64,000 nt of DNA from W0P28-013 sp051870755 (GTDB taxonomy: Bacteria > Bacteroidota > Bacteroidia > Bacteroidales > Paludibacteraceae), in contig JBJECE010000001.1 in assembly GCA_051870755.1 (NCBI GenBank), positions 1 to 64,000 of the forward strand, written 5' to 3'. The notes below the pieces were generated by a model. That model saw only the letters and a list, made by a program, of their open reading frames with translations, did not search any database and was not told the origin of the DNA. Positions 59,734-64,000 of this stretch are shown in pieces (the stretch's first letter is position 1; each line of letters opens with the position of its first letter). Position numbers and translations under genes: made by a program.

Positions 59734-60720
59734 TTACATCGGCAAACTGCGCAAAACCGTATGGCGCACCACAAGTTCGAATATCAGCAACACAAAGGCT
59801 GCTAACAGAAATGGCAGATACTCTTCGCTCTTTTTGCTGTATTGGTTGACACGCAATTTTGTCTTCTCCATCTGATCGATTTCTTCGTATATGGCTTTCA
59901 GTTTGCTGTTGTCCGTGGCGCGGAAATAGGTGCCGCCGGTCATGTCGGCTATTTCGCGCAACATGCTTTCGTCGATGTCCACGGGAATGTTTTGATACTG
60001 TATGCCATAGGGTGTCTGAAACGGGTAGGGTGCCATGCCACGCGTTCCCACACCGATGGTATAGACACGCACTCCAAACGATTGCGCAATTTCGGCAGCG
60101 GTACGCGGCGCTACATCGCCGGCGTTGTTCGAACCGTCAGTCAGCAGGATGATGACTTTCGATTTGGCTTCGCTGTCCTTGATGCGACTGACAGCATTGG
60201 CCAAACCCAAACCGATGGCCGTGCCGTCTTCTATCATGCCGTATTCTACGCTGTTGAACAAATTTATCAGTGCCGAATGGTCGCTGGTCAACGGGCATTG
60301 CGTGAAACTTTCGCCCGAGAACACCACCAACCCGATGTTGTCGTTCGGACGACCGGCAATAAATTCCGTCGCCACTTTTTTGGCCGCCTGCAAACGGTTC
60401 GGCTTCAGGTCTTCGGCCAGCATCGTACCCGACACGTCCAAAGCCACCATAATGTCGATGCCTTCGGCTGTTTCGGTCTGAAAATTATTGCTCAGTTGCG
60501 GTCGTGCCACGACCATTATCAGCAAGGCGACAACGGCGCACCGCACCGCAAACAGCACATGAAACCAATAGGGTTTGCGACTGCGAGGCATCTTGCTGAA
60601 CGGCTCCGTCGTCGAAATCTGCAAACTCGCATGCGAGCGAAACTGCTTGAATACATACCACAAAATCATGGGTATCAGCACAAGCAACCACCACAAATAT
60701 TCCGGATTTTGAAATGACAT
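59734..60720 (-). CDS. batA: BatA, VWA-domain membrane protein
   Basis: 328 residues. Two helices at the N-terminus, then a VWA domain with DVSGT at 95-99, the segment EDGTAIGLGLANAVSRI, and LLTDGSNNAGDVAP. A C-terminal membrane helix follows (LPFLLAAFVLLIFELVV). Paralogue of BatB in the same operon; both face the periplasm. It is separated from the next gene by 18 nt. Confidence 0.94.
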   Translation of the reverse strand: MSFQNPEYLWWLLVLIPMILWYVFKQFRSHASLQISTTEPFSKMPRSRKPYWFHVLFAVRCAVVALLIMVVARPQLSNNFQTETAEGIDIMVALDVSGTMLAEDLKPNRLQAAKKVATEFIAGRPNDNIGLVVFSGESFTQCPLTSDHSALINLFNSVEYGMIEDGTAIGLGLANAVSRIKDSEAKSKVIILLTDGSNNAGDVAPRTAAEIAQSFGVRVYTIGVGTRGMAPYPFQTPYGIQYQNIPVDIDESMLREIADMTGGTYFRATDNSKLKAIYEEIDQMEKTKLRVNQYSKKSEEYLPFLLAAFVLLIFELVVRHTVLRSLPM

Positions 60721-60738
60721 AACGACTCCTTGTTTTGT

Positions 60739-61710
60739 TTACTCATTCGACGACTCTGCCATCGGCGTATCGGCCGGTTTCGTGTCGTCGGCAGTTACAG
60801 GCTCTTTGGTCGCCTCGACAAACTGATAGGCCAACGCAAGCGATTTTTCGTCTTCGCTGATGAGGGGTTTGTATTTGGCAAATTTTACCAAGTCAGATGT
60901 TGTCAGCAACGTCTTCAGGTCGGCATACACCGTTTTTTGTTCTTTCAACTCGGGCTGTATGTCCGCCAAAATTTCGGCCGATGTCTGTTCTACGGCACTG
61001 ATGCCAAAGCGACGGGCGATATAGTCGCGCACCACATCGGTCAGTTGCGTGTGATACTCTTTGGTGCGATTTTGCTGCCACAACTTTTCGGCTTTGATGG
61101 CATCTAAACGCTCGAAAGCGATTTCGTGTGCCGGACGCAAATCTTGCGGCTCCGCAGCATCGACGGGCTGTGCAGCGTGGCGTTTGAAATAACGATAGAC
61201 AAAAAATCCGATTACCGCCAATGCGGCCACGCCAAGCGTTATCAGCACTATCAGCCAAAACAGCGGCCAATCGAATGGCGGCGCATACACCGGCTTGATG
61301 TCGGCTATGGCGTGTTGCGCCGTATCGACCGGAATCGACACTACTTTCAGCGACAGCGGCGTGGAGTACACTGTGTCGGTGCCATCGACAAACGGCAATG
61401 CATCGATAAAATAGAGCGCCGAATCGAACGATGTCAGTACATAACTTTGGCTGACGCGCACAAAGTTGTCGTCGGCCGGCTGTGTGTCGAGCGGCAGCCG
61501 TTCTACAATTTCGAGCCCCGATACAATCGTGTCGGAAAATACGGGCGCTTGCACATGTCGGTCGCGTAATTGTGTTACGGTAAATGTCAAACGTGTCTGT
61601 TCGCCTACCAATAAAATGGTCGAATCCATGACGGCCGACACCGTAATCGGCTGCGCTGCGATGCTGCCGGTCAGTACACACGCTATTGCTATTACAAAAA
61701 ATTTCTTCAT
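60739..61710 (-). CDS. Conserved Bat-operon membrane protein (BatD-like/DUF4381-type)
   Basis: 323 residues. Signal peptide, a periplasmic beta-rich domain of about 130 residues (VSAVMDSTILLVGEQTRLTF), one membrane helix (LFWLIVLITLGVAALAVIGF near 153-175), and a cytoplasmic helical domain (QNRTKEYHTQLTDVVRDYIA). This type of protein lies between DUF58 and batA in many Bacteroidota. It overlaps the DUF58 stop by 4 nt, and batA starts 18 nt downstream. Confidence 0.82.
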   Translation of the reverse strand: MKKFFVIAIACVLTGSIAAQPITVSAVMDSTILLVGEQTRLTFTVTQLRDRHVQAPVFSDTIVSGLEIVERLPLDTQPADDNFVRVSQSYVLTSFDSALYFIDALPFVDGTDTVYSTPLSLKVVSIPVDTAQHAIADIKPVYAPPFDWPLFWLIVLITLGVAALAVIGFFVYRYFKRHAAQPVDAAEPQDLRPAHEIAFERLDAIKAEKLWQQNRTKEYHTQLTDVVRDYIARRFGISAVEQTSAEILADIQPELKEQKTVYADLKTLLTTSDLVKFAKYKPLISEDEKSLALAYQFVEATKEPVTADDTKPADTPMAESSNE

Positions 61711-62585
61711 TTTCCTCGTTGTTTGAACAACCCAATCAATGCACGCACATAGTCATCTTGACTGACATCGACGGCTATGGCGTCGATGCCGGCTTTCAGT
61801 TTCAGACGTTGCAGGCGCAGGCGCGATTCGTCCCACAGATTTTTATACATCATACGCCAACGGCGGTCGTCGGTATCGATCCAAATGCGTTCGCCGGTTT
61901 CGGCATCTTTCACTTTCATCAACCCGACCGATGGCAGTTCGGCTTCGCGGCGGTCGTACACACGCAGAACTATCACATCGTGTTTGCGGCTTGCTATCAG
62001 CAATTCGTCGTCGTAGGGTTTCGTGTCCAAAAAGTCGGAAATCAGAAACGCAGTGCATCTCTTTTTGACAACGTTGGTGAAGTGTTTCAAGGCAAATGCC
62101 ATGTCGGTACGCCGACTTTGAGGCTCGAAATTGAGGAGTTCGCGTATGATGTACAGAATGTGTTTGCGCCCTTTTTGCGGCGGAATGTATTTTTCGATTT
62201 TGTCGGTAAAGAAAATTGCGCCGATTTTGTCGTTGTTCAGCATGGCCGAAAAAGCCAATGTGGCTGCCATTTCGGTCATCACGTCGCGTTTCAGGCATTT
62301 GCCGGAACCGAAATCCAAACTTGCTGACACATCGACCAGCAACATCACGGTCAGTTCGCGCTCTTCTTCGAATACTTTGACATACGGCCGGCGGAAACGC
62401 GCCGTTACATTCCAATCGATATTGCGCACATCGTCGCCATATTGATATTCGCGAACTTCCGAAAAAGTCATACCGCGCCCTTTGAATGCGGAGTGATATT
62501 CACCCGCAAAGATGTTGCGCGACAAACCGCGTGTCTTGATTTCGACACGACGCACTTTTTGTAACAATTCGCTTGTTTCCATCAA
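61707..62585 (-). CDS. DUF58 domain protein of the Bat operon
   Basis: 292 residues, soluble. The DUF58 core is clear: GEYHSAFKGRGMTFSEVREY, YGDDVRNIDWNVTARF and PYVKVFEEERELTVMLLVDV, ending in a VWA-like DVSASLDFGSG. Members partner with MoxR ATPases. It begins 16 nt after moxR and overlaps the following gene by 4 nt (ATGA), consistent with tight coupling. Confidence 0.92.
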   Translation of the reverse strand: MMETSELLQKVRRVEIKTRGLSRNIFAGEYHSAFKGRGMTFSEVREYQYGDDVRNIDWNVTARFRRPYVKVFEEERELTVMLLVDVSASLDFGSGKCLKRDVMTEMAATLAFSAMLNNDKIGAIFFTDKIEKYIPPQKGRKHILYIIRELLNFEPQSRRTDMAFALKHFTNVVKKRCTAFLISDFLDTKPYDDELLIASRKHDVIVLRVYDRREAELPSVGLMKVKDAETGERIWIDTDDRRWRMMYKNLWDESRLRLQRLKLKAGIDAIAVDVSQDDYVRALIGLFKQRGK

Positions 62586-62601
62586 TGATAACTCGTTGTG
62601 T

Positions 62602-63597
62602 TTAAGGTACTTCTACTGCGTTCAACACTTCGTTGATAATCTCTTCCGACGTCATATTGTTGGCTTCGGCTTCGTAACTCAACCCGATGCGGTGGCGCAA
62701 TACATCGTAGGCTACGGCACGCACGTCTTCGGGAATAACGTAGCCGCGCCGTTTGATGAACGCATACGCACGCGCTGCCAGCGCCAAACTGATGGATGCG
62801 CGCGGCGAACCGCCGAACGAAATCATATTTTTCAGGTCTTTCAGGCCGTACTCTTCGGGATAACGCGTGGCAAACACAATATCGACGATGTAACGTTCGA
62901 TTTTTTCGTCCATATAAACCTCGCGCACCACTTCGCGGGCTTCCAAAATGTCCTGCAATTTCAGAATCGGTTTGCCGACCGGTTGTGCCGCAGCGATATT
63001 CTGACGCAAAATCAGTTTTTCTTCCTCTTTTTGCGGATAATTGACCACCACTTTCAGCATAAAACGATCGACTTGCGCTTCGGGCAGCGGATAGGTGCCT
63101 TCTTGCTCAATCGGGTTTTGTGTGGCCATTACCAAAAATGGTTTGGGCAGGTCGAAAGTCTCTTCGCCGATGGTAACTTGACGCTCCTGCATCGCTTCGA
63201 GCAACGCACTTTGTACCTTGGCCGGCGCACGATTTATCTCGTCGGCCAAAATGAAATTGGCAAATACCGGACCTTTCTTCACCGAAAAGTCGTCGGTCTT
63301 CTGGCTGTAAATTAACGTTCCGACTACGTCGGCCGGCAACAAATCCGGCGTAAACTGTATGCGACTAAAATCGGCATCTATCAGTTGCGCAAGGGTTTTG
63401 ATGGCCAATGTTTTTGCCAACCCGGGGACGCCTTCGAGCAAAATATGACCATCCGACAAAAGGCCGATGAGCAACGACTCTACCAAATGCTTCTGTCCGA
63501 CAATGGTCTGATTCATGCCCATCATCAACGCATCGACAAACGCACTGCGACGTTCGATACGCTCGTTCAATTCTCTGATATCAACTACTTGATCCAT
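62602..63597 (-). CDS. MoxR-family AAA+ ATPase
   Basis: 331 residues. Walker A GVPGLAKT at 56-63, Walker B in FILADEINRAP, sensor 1 in FLVMATQNPIEQEGTYPLPE, and the arginine-containing AQVDRFMLKV segment. MoxR ATPases act as chaperone-like remodellers together with VWA and DUF58 proteins, here the Bat proteins. The start at 63597 (MDQVVDIREL) follows the promoter at 63651 by about 54 nt. First gene of the operon running to 54.6 kb. Confidence 0.95.
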   Translation of the reverse strand: MDQVVDIRELNERIERRSAFVDALMMGMNQTIVGQKHLVESLLIGLLSDGHILLEGVPGLAKTLAIKTLAQLIDADFSRIQFTPDLLPADVVGTLIYSQKTDDFSVKKGPVFANFILADEINRAPAKVQSALLEAMQERQVTIGEETFDLPKPFLVMATQNPIEQEGTYPLPEAQVDRFMLKVVVNYPQKEEEKLILRQNIAAAQPVGKPILKLQDILEAREVVREVYMDEKIERYIVDIVFATRYPEEYGLKDLKNMISFGGSPRASISLALAARAYAFIKRRGYVIPEDVRAVAYDVLRHRIGLSYEAEANNMTSEEIINEVLNAVEVP

Positions 63598-63650
63598 ATA
63601 AATAAAAGTATTGTTTGTTCTAATAACTGAAACATTAACATAAATCCACT

Positions 63651-63680
63651 GCAAAGTTAGTGTTTTGTGTTAAAATTCAA
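63651..63680 (-). promoter_or_regulatory. Promoter of the MoxR-Bat operon
   Basis: On the minus strand TTG (63680-63678), an 18-bp spacer and TAACTTTGC (63659-63651). Confidence 0.65.
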
Positions 63681-63730
63681 CCTATCGACAGCGTTAAAAA
63701 TCTTAAAATCATTCATTTTTAACTTTTATA

Positions 63731-63760
63731 TACACAAAAAGAACCCGATATAGGGCCCTT
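63731..63760 (-). terminator. Terminator after the LysM protein gene
   Basis: On the minus strand AAGGGCCC and GGGTTCTT pair (two G-U pairs) around TATATC, followed by TTTTTGTG. Confidence 0.6.
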
Positions 63761-63776
63761 TTTGTTAATTTTAATA

Positions 63777-64000
63777 TTAGTCGCCAATTTTTTTGTAGGT
63801 TTCGCCAAGGCGATGTGCATAGTTTACAGCTGCCGTGTCGGTGGCATCGACAAGGCGCGCATCTAATGCCGGAATCTGCAGCGTCATACCCACCTCCAAC
63901 GCGTCGGGCGTAGCCATAATGTGCCGGTTGGCTTCGTAGATATAGACCCAAAATTCGGTATGGCCGTAGTATTTGCGTGCCAATTGTGCCAAATGTACGC
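63777..64000 (-). CDS. LysM-domain protein, C-terminal fragment
   Basis: The gene continues beyond the right edge; only the last 74 residues are visible. LAQLARKYYGHTEFWVYIYE and EVGMTLQIPAL form a LysM-type domain. In Bacteroidota such ends occur in proteins whose N-terminus is a HU-like DNA-binding or SPOR-type domain, but that part is not seen here. The protein ends shortly after, with LGETYKKIGD. Confidence 0.75.
   Translation of the reverse strand, partial: VHLAQLARKYYGHTEFWVYIYEANRHIMATPDALEVGMTLQIPALDARLVDATDTAAVNYAHRLGETYKKIGD

Noticed and set aside
63600..63776. Small gene between moxR and the LysM gene
   Set aside because: The region holds the operon promoter and the terminator of the LysM gene; no open frame has a plausible start and coding character.

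Overview
The window looks like a chromosome segment from the order Bacteroidales (phylum Bacteroidota). The evidence is promoters of the Bacteroidota type (TAnnTTTG with an upstream TTG at about 20 bp), few recognisable Shine-Dalgarno sequences, and families typical of the group: ATP-dependent PEP carboxykinase, membrane pyrophosphatase, the complete Bat operon, DUF4254, Wzi-type capsule protein and a tmRNA whose tag ends in YALAA. Genus cannot be fixed from sequence reading alone. No rRNA operon, transposase, integrase, phage module or CRISPR array was seen.

Layout. 1-13.8 kb is housekeeping: the end of pckA, comEC, a prenyl synthase, ddl, tRNA-Arg(CCG), pnp, gpsA, pgi, an MTA/SAH nucleosidase and hppA. 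13.8-18.8 kb is accessory: a long hairpin leader with a small HTH gene, small orphan proteins and secreted lipoproteins, several of them AT-rich. 18.8-34.6 kb holds a DEAD-box helicase, a frameshifted outer-membrane barrel gene and a surface glycan locus (LTA-synthase-like enzyme, five glycosyltransferases, O-antigen ligase, LPS-kinase-like protein, DUF4254, Wzi, kelch lipoprotein). 34.7-40.9 kb holds two FKBP isomerases, DUF486, an acyl-CoA synthetase, parE and tmRNA. 40.9-48.8 kb is a second accessory region. It contains two copies of a repeat of about 0.52-0.54 kb, each carrying a promoter, a structured RNA of about 281 nt and a terminator. Each copy lies upstream of a paralogous small HTH gene and AT-rich membrane or surface genes. 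48.8-64 kb is again core: a DJ-1/TonB/ExbD/ExbB cluster, pdxJ, nadK, fmt, a small HTH protein, PAP2, the MoxR-DUF58-BatA-E operon and the end of a LysM protein.

The most interesting material is the accessory module seen in three versions: a structured RNA followed by a small HTH protein and neighbouring membrane or surface genes. In the two repeat copies the RNA ends at an intrinsic terminator and I see no second promoter before the next gene, so the RNA could be a leader that controls read-through (attenuator or orphan riboswitch) or a stand-alone sRNA. A 34-bp perfect palindrome at the end of HTH copy 2, and a related dyad after HTH copy 3, lie just upstream of the next promoters and are candidate operators. 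Copy 2 precedes a five-gene cassette (SPFH-GYF protein, membrane proteins, zinc-ribbon protein) that I cannot match to a named system.
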